A stretch of 64,000 nt of DNA from a virus, in the IMG/VR virus record IMGVR_UViG_3300023192_002962, positions 1 to 64,000 of that record. One strand, 5' to 3'. The notes beneath the pieces are model-generated. The model was given only the letters and a program-made list of their open reading frames with translations, did no database searches and had not been told where the DNA came from. Each line of letters starts with the position of its first letter. Within the stretch, counting starts at the first letter, position 1. A program made the translations under genes and the position numbers. Shown one piece after another: positions 7,703 to 16,606 of this stretch.

Positions 7703-8736
7703 TGCCAAGCGTTGCATCTTCTACTATGTTTCCAGGTTTATCGTTCGCTGATAGGTACGGAGCTGCTATAGTTAGTGGTGGAGGAGCTTTTGGCGCGCAA
7801 GCTGTTACTGGTATTAATCCATTAATGGCAATTACTCCAGGACCTATTGTAGCGGCATCTTTAGGGATGTTAACGCTTAATCCTGTGTCAGCTGCTGGAA
7901 GAGTTTGGAGTGGTGTTACCGGATGGAAAGGAATATTTTCTAAAACAATACCTGGACTAAGCTCTACCTGGGAGTATGGAGGAGCTTGGGGGTACAAAAC
8001 ACTATTAACCGGACTTGGAGACACACCAGTTGCCGCTAGCATGTGGGCTAAAGCTTCCTTAGGAAATGTTGTATTGTCTGCAACAGAAGCTCTTGGTATG
8101 TTTCTTAGAGATACAGCTGGAATGCAGTCCAGTACCATTATACAAGCGATGTCTAATGCACGGAGATTAGGACTAGCTGGAATGCTCAATGTTACAGAAG
8201 GTGGAGCACAAGCATCGACAGCTGCAGCTATGAAACACAAGTGGGCTTATTATTTAGCTGGTAGAGATCCAATTGCAGAAAAGGCTGCTGGTAATTTATC
8301 AACAAAGATATTAGGCGATAACAAGAGTAAAATTGTTGGAACAGCTTTAAAAAAAGTAGGAGGGAAAGGTTCGCTTGCTATATCTCCCTTAGCAGCTGCT
8401 ACGGGGGTAACAATAGCAGGAGGGTTGGCAGGTAAAGCCTTAAGCGTTGCTAGTGGTGCTTATAGTTTGTATACTATTTATCAAATTGGTGCCTTAGCAG
8501 GTGGATGGGCCTTTAAGACTTCAATAGCTGGCATGGGAGAAGCAGCAACATCCATTATGACTTACTTGGATGAAATAAATAAACCTAATATGGGTAGAGG
8601 TCGAATTCCTACAGCTCTTCTAAGTGACGGAGCTGCAACCGAGAGACAAAGAGCAATAAGAGCAAGTTATGCTTCAAAAATAAATCCAGCAAATAGAATG
8701 TATGGAAATGAAGCTCAATATCATCATTCGAGGTAA
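7702..8736 (+). CDS. glycine-zipper membrane protein 2
   Basis: This 344-aa protein is the second of two adjacent Gly/Ala-rich products. Hydrophobic stretches occur near residues 15-60 (AAIVSGGGAFGAQAVTG, ITPGPIVAASLGML) and 225-275 (AISPLAAATGVTIAGGLAG, IYQIGALAGGWAF). The C-terminal 60 residues are polar and basic. Composition and order suggest it works with the preceding protein, perhaps as virion membrane components. A weak resemblance in their N termini could mean common ancestry but may only reflect composition. Confidence 0.7.
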   Translation: MPSVASSTMFPGLSFADRYGAAIVSGGGAFGAQAVTGINPLMAITPGPIVAASLGMLTLNPVSAAGRVWSGVTGWKGIFSKTIPGLSSTWEYGGAWGYKTLLTGLGDTPVAASMWAKASLGNVVLSATEALGMFLRDTAGMQSSTIIQAMSNARRLGLAGMLNVTEGGAQASTAAAMKHKWAYYLAGRDPIAEKAAGNLSTKILGDNKSKIVGTALKKVGGKGSLAISPLAAATGVTIAGGLAGKALSVASGAYSLYTIYQIGALAGGWAFKTSIAGMGEAATSIMTYLDEINKPNMGRGRIPTALLSDGAATERQRAIRASYASKINPANRMYGNEAQYHHSR

Positions 8737-8738
8737 CC

Positions 8739-8909
8739 ATGGCTGTAATAGTTATAAGGAAAAAAAAGGAATCCTTTGAATCTTTAATGAGGAGATTCAA
8801 AAAAGCTTATATAATAGAAGGTGTAGATTTAGAAATATATGAAAGACAGCATTTTGTTAAACCAAGTGAACGCCGTAGAGTACGAAAGAGAAAGCCGTGG
8901 GGCAGATAG
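8739..8909 (+). CDS. rpsU: 30S ribosomal protein bS21 homologue
   Basis: This 56-aa protein is shorter than many ORF filters allow. It opens MAVIVIRKKKESFESLMRRF, matching bS21 (M-x-V-x-V-R-x-x-E-x-x-x-x-A-L-R-R-F-K). It goes on with KKAYIIEGVDLEIYERQHFVKPSERRR, equivalent to the EKAGVL-E-R-R-x-FEKPSxxRKR part, and has the usual basic tail. bS21 sits on the 30S platform near the anti-Shine-Dalgarno end of 16S rRNA and helps initiation. Several aquatic phages are known to carry it, which suggests that the phage retunes host ribosomes for its own mRNAs. The start lies two bases after the previous stop, and the 3' end overlaps the next gene by 13 bases. Confidence 0.93.
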   Translation: MAVIVIRKKKESFESLMRRFKKAYIIEGVDLEIYERQHFVKPSERRRVRKRKPWGR

Positions 8910-9661
8910 TTGTATCTAAAAATCAGTTACTTATTAATAAAAGCGGTAAAGTTCTCAAAGCGGGTGAATTAGATAACGACCATCCTCTTTTTTATTTAAC
9001 TACTACTGGATTTAAATCTACGAATAACTTTAAAATATCAAATGTTAAGTGTTCTTCTCTTTTTAAATACTCTACATCACACGGAAGAACCCTAAGCGTA
9101 GCTGAAGATACAAAAGTAATCAGGTCACTAGGTAAGCACTTTATAGATTTAAGCTCGGCATTTGTAGATAATTACAGAAAAATACATTACTGGTTACGAA
9201 CATTAGTGTGTACAAAGCTACCCGTGTTTGGACAGGTAACGCTTAATAAAAAAGATATAAGTTATTTATGTAGTTCAATTCTTTTTAAGCAACACACTAT
9301 ACCTAATCAACATAGGTACTTCACACAAACATTTCCCCATTTTTTATCAGAACTAACAGATAAATCATTGTCCAGAGTCTTCACATACTTAACTAAGTGT
9401 AATCGTATTAAGCATATGGATGAAGATAGCAAAGATTTTCTTATTATGTTATGTTCTCGTGTAGGAATTGATATTAATGGAAAGGTTCTTGGGCATCGAT
9501 CTTCTGTAAAGAGCGGGAGTTTGATTTTGAATAACGTTACTGATAAGATAACTAGACACGAAGTAATAACGCCTATAGAGCGTATAGAATCAACTGAAGC
9601 TATTAAAATAGAAAGTGAGATTGATAATTTGTTAATAGGAAGCATTTTGTGCAAAATTTAA
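8897..9661 (+). CDS. unidentified protein with an intein-like (Hint) N-terminal pattern
   Basis: This 254-aa protein begins at GTG, overlapping rpsU. Residues about 10-85 read like the N-terminal part of an intein: LLINKSGKVLKAGEL, then YSTSHGRTLSVAEDTKVI, which lines up with the block B pattern (T-x-x-GR-x-L-x-V-T-x-DH) of the nearby terminase intein, with the histidine replaced. A later piece (DEDSKDFLIMLCSRVGIDI) resembles the end of a LAGLIDADG domain. There is no initial cysteine and no terminal His-Asn, so it could not splice. It may be a free-standing intein relic. It overlaps the terminase start by 13 bases. Confidence 0.45.
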   Translation: MGQIVVSKNQLLINKSGKVLKAGELDNDHPLFYLTTTGFKSTNNFKISNVKCSSLFKYSTSHGRTLSVAEDTKVIRSLGKHFIDLSSAFVDNYRKIHYWLRTLVCTKLPVFGQVTLNKKDISYLCSSILFKQHTIPNQHRYFTQTFPHFLSELTDKSLSRVFTYLTKCNRIKHMDEDSKDFLIMLCSRVGIDINGKVLGHRSSVKSGSLILNNVTDKITRHEVITPIERIESTEAIKIESEIDNLLIGSILCKI

Positions 9662-11952
9662 AATTAACAGAAGATGAACTTATAGAAGCTAAGCTTTTAG
9701 CTGATCCTGCTTATTTTGCAGAGGCATACCTACGGTCTCCTTCAGATCCGACTAAACCTTTAATACTAAGACCTTATCAGAGAGCTATATTGAAAGACAT
9801 GAGTCTTAAACGAATTCTTAGACTTGGAAGAAGAACAGGTAAAACGGTGGTTATTGGTATAGAAGCTATTTGGAAAGCATACACTAATGCGGATAGGCAA
9901 GTTTTATTAGTAGCAGGCTTTGATTCTCAGATTCAAACTATATTTGATTTGATTGGGAGGATGGTAAAAGATTCTCCTGAGGTTTCCCTGTCCATAGAAC
10001 GAACCCGAATGAGACCTTGGGAAATTAGATTTAGTAACGGATCCATTATAATGGGATTTGTTGGTAACAATTCTGTTCGTGGTAAATGTTTTCCCGGAAA
10101 CACTAGAGTTATAATGTGGGATTTGGAGGCAAAACAGATTTCAGAGATAAAGGTTGGGGATTTTGTGAAATCAATTAAACAAGATGATGAAGGCGAACCT
10201 GAAATGTTTTATGGGAAAGTAACTGATATTCATAAGAATGGAGTTCAGGATATTTATGAACTTATTACGACTACGGATAGGAAGATTAGATGTACAGAGA
10301 ATCATAAATTAGCATTAGCCTATAAGGGATGGACACCTTTAAATGAAATAAAAACAGCTGAACTGGACGGTACCGGAGAATTTATTGGAGTCGTACATCC
10401 AACTGGAGAGCTATATTGGGCTAGAGTTAAACAAGTTAAAAGAGTAGGAAAATCAGAGACTTATGATATGACAGTTGCTCCACATCATAACTTCATAGCA
10501 TTTAATGAAGTTGATGAAAATAAATCAGGATATAAAGTTAGTGGTGTGCATTCTGGTGGATTTTTAGTTCATAATTCTGCTCACGATATGTATATTGATG
10601 AAGTAGATTCTATACCAAATGATATGTTAATTGAGGCAGTTTTACCTATTTCAACTAGTTTTACTGATACTACATTAACTGTTTCTGGAACTCCGTCAGG
10701 TAGAAGAGAGTTTTTTTATCAGGTAAGTAAAAATGCCAAATCTATGTCGTATAGTGAACACCATTATACGTCTATGCTAAGTCCGCAATGGACCTCAGAT
10801 ATGGAACGGGATATAAAAGCAGTAACAACATTATCTCAGTTTGAAAGAGAGTATTTAGCAGAATTTGGAAGCCCTGCTGAAGGTGTTTTTAAAAATAATC
10901 ATATAGATTCTAATTTGTATGTTTATAATTATTCAGATTTAAAATATAATCCTAATAATCATTATATGCTTGGAGTAGATTGGAACGAATCTGTACATGG
11001 AGTACAGGCAGTAGTTTTGGAGTACTTGATGGACCCGGAGTTAATAGTCCCATTTAACGCCGGGATGTGGGAAGTAGCTAGTGGAGGAACAATTGATCCT
11101 GTTACTAAATCAGGTGTACTACGACTATATTTTGCCGATAATATTGAGTCAGCTGAGTATACTAATTTAGGAGCAGTAGAATTTATATTAAAAATGATGA
11201 AGAAAATAAGCTTTTCTTATATGGCTTTTGATAAAGGTCATGGGGAGTCAAATTATGAACAGTTAAGACTTTCCCTAGAAAAAGGAAAAGGTCCTATGGG
11301 TACCAAGTGTACGGGACTGAAGCATATGATAGATAAAATGACAGCAGTAGATATGGGAGGTAATACTGAAATTATAGATAAAGTAACAGGCATAGCCAGC
11401 AAATCTTTAACAAAAAATGTTATGGTTAAGAATGCTCAATTATTAAACGAAACTGGAAAATATATTATACCTGCTGTGGATAAAACTGGAGCTGTAATGG
11501 AAGACGAAGAAACTAGGTTAATTGGACAAATGCGCGGTTATATAGTAGATAGAATTGGAAAAACTGGTGAGGTTTACGCATCAACAGTAAAAGGTGGGTT
11601 AGACCATAGACTTGATGCGTTTCTTTTGGCAACGCATGGGTGGATGATGAATAATTCAATATTCTTAAAAAGAGAATCTGATGTATCAGCTGAATTAGTT
11701 GAAGAAGGTTTACCATTAACTACTGCTATACCGGGATGGAGAAGAGAAATGTCTGATATAAGAGGGCCTGTTCCTGTTTATTATCAGGACGGAATGCCTG
11801 TTTTTGCACATGGTAATTATTTACGAGGAGAACCGCCAGATTTAGATCTTGAAACAAACGAAAGAATGTCAAAGGCTTCAGAAAGTAAAAGAAGTTTTAG
11901 GCATCTAAGTAGATCTAAGATAAATGATAGAAGAAAGGGACGGAGATTTTAA
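9649..11952 (+). CDS. terL: terminase large subunit, interrupted by an intein
   Basis: The packaging motor: an ATPase plus a nuclease that cuts the DNA concatemer and pumps it through the portal. Walker A is GRRTGKT at residues 60-66. Walker B is MYIDEVDS with D317 and E318, followed by SGTPSG, the coupling motif. The nuclease acids are D444 (GVDWNE), D528 (MAFDKGHGE) and D656 (GLDHRLDAF). Residues 147-309 are a mini-intein placed between the arginine-glycine segment (NSVRGK) and Walker B, so the host protein is about 604 aa, normal for the family. The start is GTG with AGGAAG upstream. The protein would be inactive until spliced because the insertion splits the ATPase site. Confidence 0.95.
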   Translation: MQNLKLTEDELIEAKLLADPAYFAEAYLRSPSDPTKPLILRPYQRAILKDMSLKRILRLGRRTGKTVVIGIEAIWKAYTNADRQVLLVAGFDSQIQTIFDLIGRMVKDSPEVSLSIERTRMRPWEIRFSNGSIIMGFVGNNSVRGKCFPGNTRVIMWDLEAKQISEIKVGDFVKSIKQDDEGEPEMFYGKVTDIHKNGVQDIYELITTTDRKIRCTENHKLALAYKGWTPLNEIKTAELDGTGEFIGVVHPTGELYWARVKQVKRVGKSETYDMTVAPHHNFIAFNEVDENKSGYKVSGVHSGGFLVHNSAHDMYIDEVDSIPNDMLIEAVLPISTSFTDTTLTVSGTPSGRREFFYQVSKNAKSMSYSEHHYTSMLSPQWTSDMERDIKAVTTLSQFEREYLAEFGSPAEGVFKNNHIDSNLYVYNYSDLKYNPNNHYMLGVDWNESVHGVQAVVLEYLMDPELIVPFNAGMWEVASGGTIDPVTKSGVLRLYFADNIESAEYTNLGAVEFILKMMKKISFSYMAFDKGHGESNYEQLRLSLEKGKGPMGTKCTGLKHMIDKMTAVDMGGNTEIIDKVTGIASKSLTKNVMVKNAQLLNETGKYIIPAVDKTGAVMEDEETRLIGQMRGYIVDRIGKTGEVYASTVKGGLDHRLDAFLLATHGWMMNNSIFLKRESDVSAELVEEGLPLTTAIPGWRREMSDIRGPVPVYYQDGMPVFAHGNYLRGEPPDLDLETNERMSKASESKRSFRHLSRSKINDRRKGRRF
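10087..10575 (+). other. mini-intein in terL
   Basis: A 163-aa in-frame insertion. It starts with Cys (CFPGNTRVIM, block A). It carries block B (TTDRKIRCTENHKLAL, with the conserved Thr and His) and block F (YDMTVAPHHNFIAF), and it ends LVHN immediately before Ser, the expected +1 residue. Only about 70 residues separate blocks B and F, so there is no homing endonuclease. All residues needed for self-splicing are present. Confidence 0.93.
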
Positions 11953-11953
11953 T

Positions 11954-14497
11954 ATGTCAACACTATTTGACGAAATAGCCAAAGCAGCAGAAGATAATTT
12001 AGATACGTTTTTAAAGGATTTAGATCGGTCCTATAATGTAAACTACCCTGGATTTTGTAGAAACAAAAAATATAAAATACAAGAAGAATGTGAGGCTGCA
12101 GGTAGTAAGTGGACTACTAATGTTATCCCTGATGCAGCAATGGCAGTTTTAAATATAGGTCAAAACGGAGGACTATCCAGTGCATTAAGTGCAGAATTAA
12201 AAGCATTGTCCACATGGTTTCGAAGACAAACTTCAGGAGATGATGCTCCTATACGATCCAATCCTACTTTGTATGTTAAAAAGAAGTATATTGAAATATC
12301 AGCAGATACAGTAAGAGGACTTAAAGAGGCAGAATTTATTGAAGTATCTTATGATGAATTAAACGATATGGCATTGGTTCCAAGGGATGGTCTTAAAAAG
12401 AAGAAACCTCCTTCCGGCACAGAGACTGTAGAATTTGGTGGAGGGTGTGCTGATGATCAATATGAAAATAAGAAAGATTGCGAAGATAATGGTGCTTCTT
12501 GGAATATTAACCAAGGTGACATAAAATACATAGGAGTAACTCATAAAGGTTTTATGAAACGCCCAAAAGCTTTAATCTCCTTTGAGGTAAGTAAATTGAC
12601 TTGGGGAAAAGATAAACCAATAAAATTATATTTTAGAAATAAATTAAATACCCATGAATATGAACGAATTTTAGCATTAGCTGTAACAGATAAAAATGCT
12701 GATATGAGTGATACTAAGAGTGCGGAACAATTTTTACCAGATCCAATGCATCTTGCACAATATTATTCCCCCACTGATCCAGCATCTGGAGATAACCTAC
12801 TAGTTGATATGTTTGATATAATAAGAGAGAGTACAAGAGCGGGCCAGAAAGACTATATGCTAACTTTTAAAGCAGGTTTAGTAGATTCCGCAAATGTATT
12901 TGTTGAGAAAACATTAGAAGAAGAAGCTCTTTGTTGTATTTTTATGGCTTTCTTAGACGCTAACCCTAAAACAAAAGAAGCAGTAACATGGGATACTCAT
13001 AAAGTAAAAATGTGGGTAGGGGGAGTAGAAGGAGAGTGGAAAGATGTCACCATTTCCGAGTTTCTTGAGGCCCAAAAAACGACGCTAAGAGCCACAAAAA
13101 TAATGCTAGAGTTTTTACTTAATATGATGTTGAGTACTTTTAAAGCATCGCTAGAGCCCCTTATGTTTAATTTAATTGCAATGATTACTAATATGTTATA
13201 CATGGCAATGGCTGCGAATTTAAGAGAAGCACAGTCTGCTACAACTAAAATGATAGAGCAATGGGTCCAAGAGGAAATTAAAAGACAAATGGATTTGGCT
13301 AAGAAAAAAATAGAGGAGGGAGCAGGTTCGTGTAGTAATTCCAATTATAATAAGAAGACACCATGTGAGGAGGCAGGAGAAGTATGGACTTCGTCCGAGG
13401 AAGAGTGGCAGGCTTTGATTGCGGCTCTTAGATGTTTGCCTTTAGAGCAGGTAATGATAATGTTAATACGTTCATTGATAGGACAGAATTCTATATTTAC
13501 CACTGTGTCATCGTTGTTCCAGAGGATTATGTTGTACTTTAAACAGAAGGCTCTTAAAACCAACACTAATTTATTTAGTATGGAACAAGGTGCAAAAGTT
13601 GGTTTTGGTACTCATTTAATAAAAGGGGCTATAGAGATTATAGATTGGTTATTAACTTTAAATACAGAAGGTTTAATGATTTGTAATAAATATGATATAA
13701 ATGATGTTTCTGATATGTCCGGAAAGGACCAATATGGTACAGGTTTAGATACAGGAGCATTTGCAGAAAAACTGGTTGACTGTCATTTCCCAGATGGATC
13801 TATTCAACAAATATCTTGGTACTTATGTGTTAGTAACTGTGGCTTAAGCTGTGTTCCCTGCCCTCCTTTTGGCCCTGATGGTGGTCCAGCTGTTGATACA
13901 GTTATGTGTCCCTTTGGTCAAAAGTGTGATATAGAAACAGGTACTTGTCAAATTACGTGTGGCAATATTTCCTGTGTACCTCCTAATATTTGTGTTAATG
14001 GTATGTGCCAGGATGCATCGCTTGTAATAGAGTGTCCGGGTGGTTGTCCAGAGGGACAGGTATGTGATACTACTACAGGTACATGTGTAGAAGATACTAG
14101 TGGATTAGGAGATGGAACTGGTGACGGAGACGGAGACGGAACTGGTGATGGAACAGGAGGTTCTGATTTATTTTCCTCTTTTTCTCCTTTGTTTCCTGGG
14201 TATACGCCTGAGGAGACTTTATCTGATGAGGCAAAAATGTCATTAGGCTATAGCCCTAACAAAGCTTATTCTGAAAGAATTGACATAACTGGAGAGGGTA
14301 TAGATCCTTTACGTCTTTTAGTTTTAAAGGATGAAGGGGAAATATCCAGCTTCTTTAATTCGTATTTAGGACTTAACCCTGAGGCAGCAGCTATAGCGGC
14401 TTCTAATGCAAAAAAAGGATCTTGTTTAGGTAGTTTAAATAAAAAACAAAGGGAACATGTTGCTTCTCTACTAACAGAATTAGGAATAAAAATATAA
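11954..14497 (+). CDS. large cysteine-module protein between terminase and portal
   Basis: This protein is about 847 aa when started at the ATG with GGAG eight bases upstream, two bases after the terL stop; an in-frame ATG at 11924 lies inside terL and looks less likely. Three copies of a two-cysteine module sit at about residues 33-56, 164-186 and 458-481. The middle (about 370-450) is helical and hydrophobic. Residues about 625-715 form a cysteine-rich stretch of EGF-like appearance (CPFGQKCDIETGTC, CPEGQVCDTTTGTC), followed by a Gly-Asp-Thr repeat linker. The C-terminal domain includes GIDPLRLL, shared with the gene at 2486. It is probably an exposed virion protein. Family unknown. Confidence 0.75.
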   Translation: MSTLFDEIAKAAEDNLDTFLKDLDRSYNVNYPGFCRNKKYKIQEECEAAGSKWTTNVIPDAAMAVLNIGQNGGLSSALSAELKALSTWFRRQTSGDDAPIRSNPTLYVKKKYIEISADTVRGLKEAEFIEVSYDELNDMALVPRDGLKKKKPPSGTETVEFGGGCADDQYENKKDCEDNGASWNINQGDIKYIGVTHKGFMKRPKALISFEVSKLTWGKDKPIKLYFRNKLNTHEYERILALAVTDKNADMSDTKSAEQFLPDPMHLAQYYSPTDPASGDNLLVDMFDIIRESTRAGQKDYMLTFKAGLVDSANVFVEKTLEEEALCCIFMAFLDANPKTKEAVTWDTHKVKMWVGGVEGEWKDVTISEFLEAQKTTLRATKIMLEFLLNMMLSTFKASLEPLMFNLIAMITNMLYMAMAANLREAQSATTKMIEQWVQEEIKRQMDLAKKKIEEGAGSCSNSNYNKKTPCEEAGEVWTSSEEEWQALIAALRCLPLEQVMIMLIRSLIGQNSIFTTVSSLFQRIMLYFKQKALKTNTNLFSMEQGAKVGFGTHLIKGAIEIIDWLLTLNTEGLMICNKYDINDVSDMSGKDQYGTGLDTGAFAEKLVDCHFPDGSIQQISWYLCVSNCGLSCVPCPPFGPDGGPAVDTVMCPFGQKCDIETGTCQITCGNISCVPPNICVNGMCQDASLVIECPGGCPEGQVCDTTTGTCVEDTSGLGDGTGDGDGDGTGDGTGGSDLFSSFSPLFPGYTPEETLSDEAKMSLGYSPNKAYSERIDITGEGIDPLRLLVLKDEGEISSFFNSYLGLNPEAAAIAASNAKKGSCLGSLNKKQREHVASLLTELGIKI
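12050..13396 (+). repeat. cysteine modules, copies 2-4 (12050-12121, 12443-12511, 13325-13396)
   Basis: Three separated in-frame copies of a module of about 23 residues. Each has a first Cys, Tyr four or five residues later, Cys-Glu in the middle and a closing Gly-x-x-Trp or Gly-x-Trp. Example fragments are CRNKKY...CEAAGSKW, CADDQY...CEDNGASW and CSNSNY...CEEAGEVW. They interrupt otherwise ordinary sequence at unrelated places in the protein, as loop insertions would. Confidence 0.7.
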
Positions 14498-16272
14498 TGG
14501 CTTTAAGAGATTATTTCAAATTTCCATGGACTAGGAAAAAAAATAAATCCACAGAACAAAAAGTTCAAGATGTAATTGATAAAAGAAATTTGTCAATTAC
14601 ATCCCAGGTGGTTAAAAGTGACACAATTAAAAGTTCAGGGATATCTAATATTTTATTATCTTTAAAAGGCACATTGGTTCAAGTCTTTGGTGCAGGTCCT
14701 AGAGGAACTTTTGTAGCTCCTGACTGGGATTTTTCCAAAATAGAAGTTGCTTTTCAAAACGAATCTCTATTTAGGAGATCTGTCGAAAAGTATGTAGAAC
14801 AAATTAGAAAACATAGCTGGGAATTCGTAGGAAGTAATCCAAGTACGGTTGAATATATACGAAAACGATTTAAACAAATGGAGCTTGTTATAGATAAGAC
14901 TACTTCCCAGTTTTTCGATGAACTTTCTTTTAATTTAGTGCTATTTTCTAATGTTTTAATTGTCAAGAGACGAAATAGAAAAGCATCTGGAGGCTCTACA
15001 AGAGTTACATTTGATGGGATGAATAGAGTTCCAGTTGCAGCTTATGAAGTGCTGGATCCCGGTACTGTAGAAGTAGATAAAGATAAATATGGAAATGTTA
15101 TCCGATGGAAACAATCTCCTCAACCCAATCTTAAGAACAAATTTGGCTATTTACGAACTCACTATGGAGAGACCAGTATTAATAATCCACAAGAAGGAGG
15201 TCCATCTTGGCCCTCCTATAATGTAATTCATATTAAAGATATGACAGCTTCTTGTGCTAAATACTTTTTTGCTATGCCAATGTCTGTTCCAGTATTGGCG
15301 GATATGGAGGCACTTAGAGAGTTAGAGGAACTAGCTCTTATAGAGTCAATCAAAGTAGCGATTCCTAAGTTGCACGGAAAGGTGGGCAGCAAAGAGATTC
15401 CAGGAACTCAGGATCAGGTAGATGACTTAGCATCTACTATTCGGTCAGCTAGTGGAGATGGTGTAATAGTTACAAATGAGAGAGTAGTTATTGACGAGAT
15501 AGCTCAAGCAACAAGTGCCAACAATATACTTAATTCTAGTATTGAATATTTTAGAGAAAGAGTTTTAGCAGGTCTAGGAATGTCAGATGTTGCTATGGGT
15601 AAAAGTTCTACTTCTAATCGGGCAACTGCTCAAGTTGTTACTTCTGAAATGCAAATGACATCTGCTAAATATCAACGTATATTAAAATATAATATAGAGC
15701 ATCATATTATTAAGGAGTTATTATATGAAGGAGGGTACTCTGAAAGTACTCTTACTGACGAAAATATGGTGTACTTGTCTATCCCTGAAGTTTCTATCCA
15801 AGAAAAAATAACAAGAGAAGCTCACCACCTAAATCTATTTATTAATAATACGATTACTGAAGATGAGCTTAGAAAAGAACTGGGAAGAGATATTATTTCA
15901 GATGATTTTAGAGAAAATATGTATATTAATACTGTTCAAATTCCTTTAGCTAAAGCACAAGCTGATGCTTCAGCTGATGCTGCAATAAGACAGGCTAGTA
16001 ATATAGCACAACCCGCTAATCAACACGGTAAAGCTTTAGTAAAACCAAAAATTAAAAAGGATGACTATTCTTCTTTATGGAATAATATGCTAAAAGTTAA
16101 AGACGATAAGAAGAAAATTATTCATACATTGAAGAATTCAAAATTGGGTATGTATGACATAACTGTAATTGAGATACTTTTACAGCATTATTTAGCAGAT
16201 AATAGTTTAACAAATGATGAAGCTATAAGTAGTATTTTTGCTGCACTAGAGGAAACCGTAGTTAATGAATGA
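14497..16272 (+). CDS. portal protein
   Basis: This 591-aa protein would form the ring at the unique capsid vertex through which terminase packs DNA and to which the neck attaches. The typical run of portal features is present. An N-terminal clip precursor is followed by a wing region (FRRSVEKYVEQIRKHSWEF), the strand-rich centre (VPVAAYEVLDPGTVEVDKDKYGNVIRW) and NVIHIKDMTASC. The long helical stem and crown carry GMSDVAMGKSSTSNRATAQV, close to the family motif G-x-p-x-x-l-G-x-x-x-x-x-N-x-x-x-A. The length is usual for large myophages. It starts by TAATG overlap and is followed by an eight-base overlap with the zinc-ribbon gene. Confidence 0.92.
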   Translation: MALRDYFKFPWTRKKNKSTEQKVQDVIDKRNLSITSQVVKSDTIKSSGISNILLSLKGTLVQVFGAGPRGTFVAPDWDFSKIEVAFQNESLFRRSVEKYVEQIRKHSWEFVGSNPSTVEYIRKRFKQMELVIDKTTSQFFDELSFNLVLFSNVLIVKRRNRKASGGSTRVTFDGMNRVPVAAYEVLDPGTVEVDKDKYGNVIRWKQSPQPNLKNKFGYLRTHYGETSINNPQEGGPSWPSYNVIHIKDMTASCAKYFFAMPMSVPVLADMEALRELEELALIESIKVAIPKLHGKVGSKEIPGTQDQVDDLASTIRSASGDGVIVTNERVVIDEIAQATSANNILNSSIEYFRERVLAGLGMSDVAMGKSSTSNRATAQVVTSEMQMTSAKYQRILKYNIEHHIIKELLYEGGYSESTLTDENMVYLSIPEVSIQEKITREAHHLNLFINNTITEDELRKELGRDIISDDFRENMYINTVQIPLAKAQADASADAAIRQASNIAQPANQHGKALVKPKIKKDDYSSLWNNMLKVKDDKKKIIHTLKNSKLGMYDITVIEILLQHYLADNSLTNDEAISSIFAALEETVVNE

Positions 16273-16606
16273 TTTTAATATTAGTTTTAGATGTGAATGT
16301 GGTTCTCTTCTGTGTAAGTACACAGATCAAGAAGATCCATTTGCAATGGAGATAAAATGCCAAAGACGAGGATGCCCTAATGTAAATATAAGAGCAAACT
16401 GCGTACCGGCCAAACTTGTAGAACTTAGATGCCAATATATAGACAACAAAAAATCAGAGAGATGGGGAACCCCCACTGTGTGTAACAAGCTACTGGCTAG
16501 GGTAATTCCTGGAAGCAATGCTGAGATTAAATGCCCTAGATGCAAGAGTCTATCAAAAAGTGTTGATCAGTTTCCAGAACTATTACATGAGGAGTCATAT
16601 GAATAA
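16265..16606 (+). CDS. double zinc-ribbon protein of Com type
   Basis: This 113-aa protein is built from two related halves, each with two cysteine pairs. The second half (LRCQYIDNKKSERW ... CNKLLARVIPGSNAEIKCPRCKS) matches the Com zinc ribbon of Mu-like phages, C-x-x-C-N-x-L-L ... IKCPRC. The first half (FRCECGSLLCKY ... MEIKCQRRGC) reads as a second copy. Mu Com binds mRNA and activates translation of mom. Here the gene lies between portal and protease, so an RNA-binding control of head gene expression or a structural role are both possible. Nothing else identifies a target. Confidence 0.75.
   Translation: MNDFNISFRCECGSLLCKYTDQEDPFAMEIKCQRRGCPNVNIRANCVPAKLVELRCQYIDNKKSERWGTPTVCNKLLARVIPGSNAEIKCPRCKSLSKSVDQFPELLHEESYE

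Noticed and set aside
6907-8240. Long open frames on the minus strand (about 186-189 codons) at 6907-7476 and 7680-8240
   Set aside because: They mirror the Gly/Ala-rich plus-strand genes, whose codons rarely give minus-strand stops. The peptides are Pro/Ala-rich with no domain, and no minus-strand gene context exists in the window.
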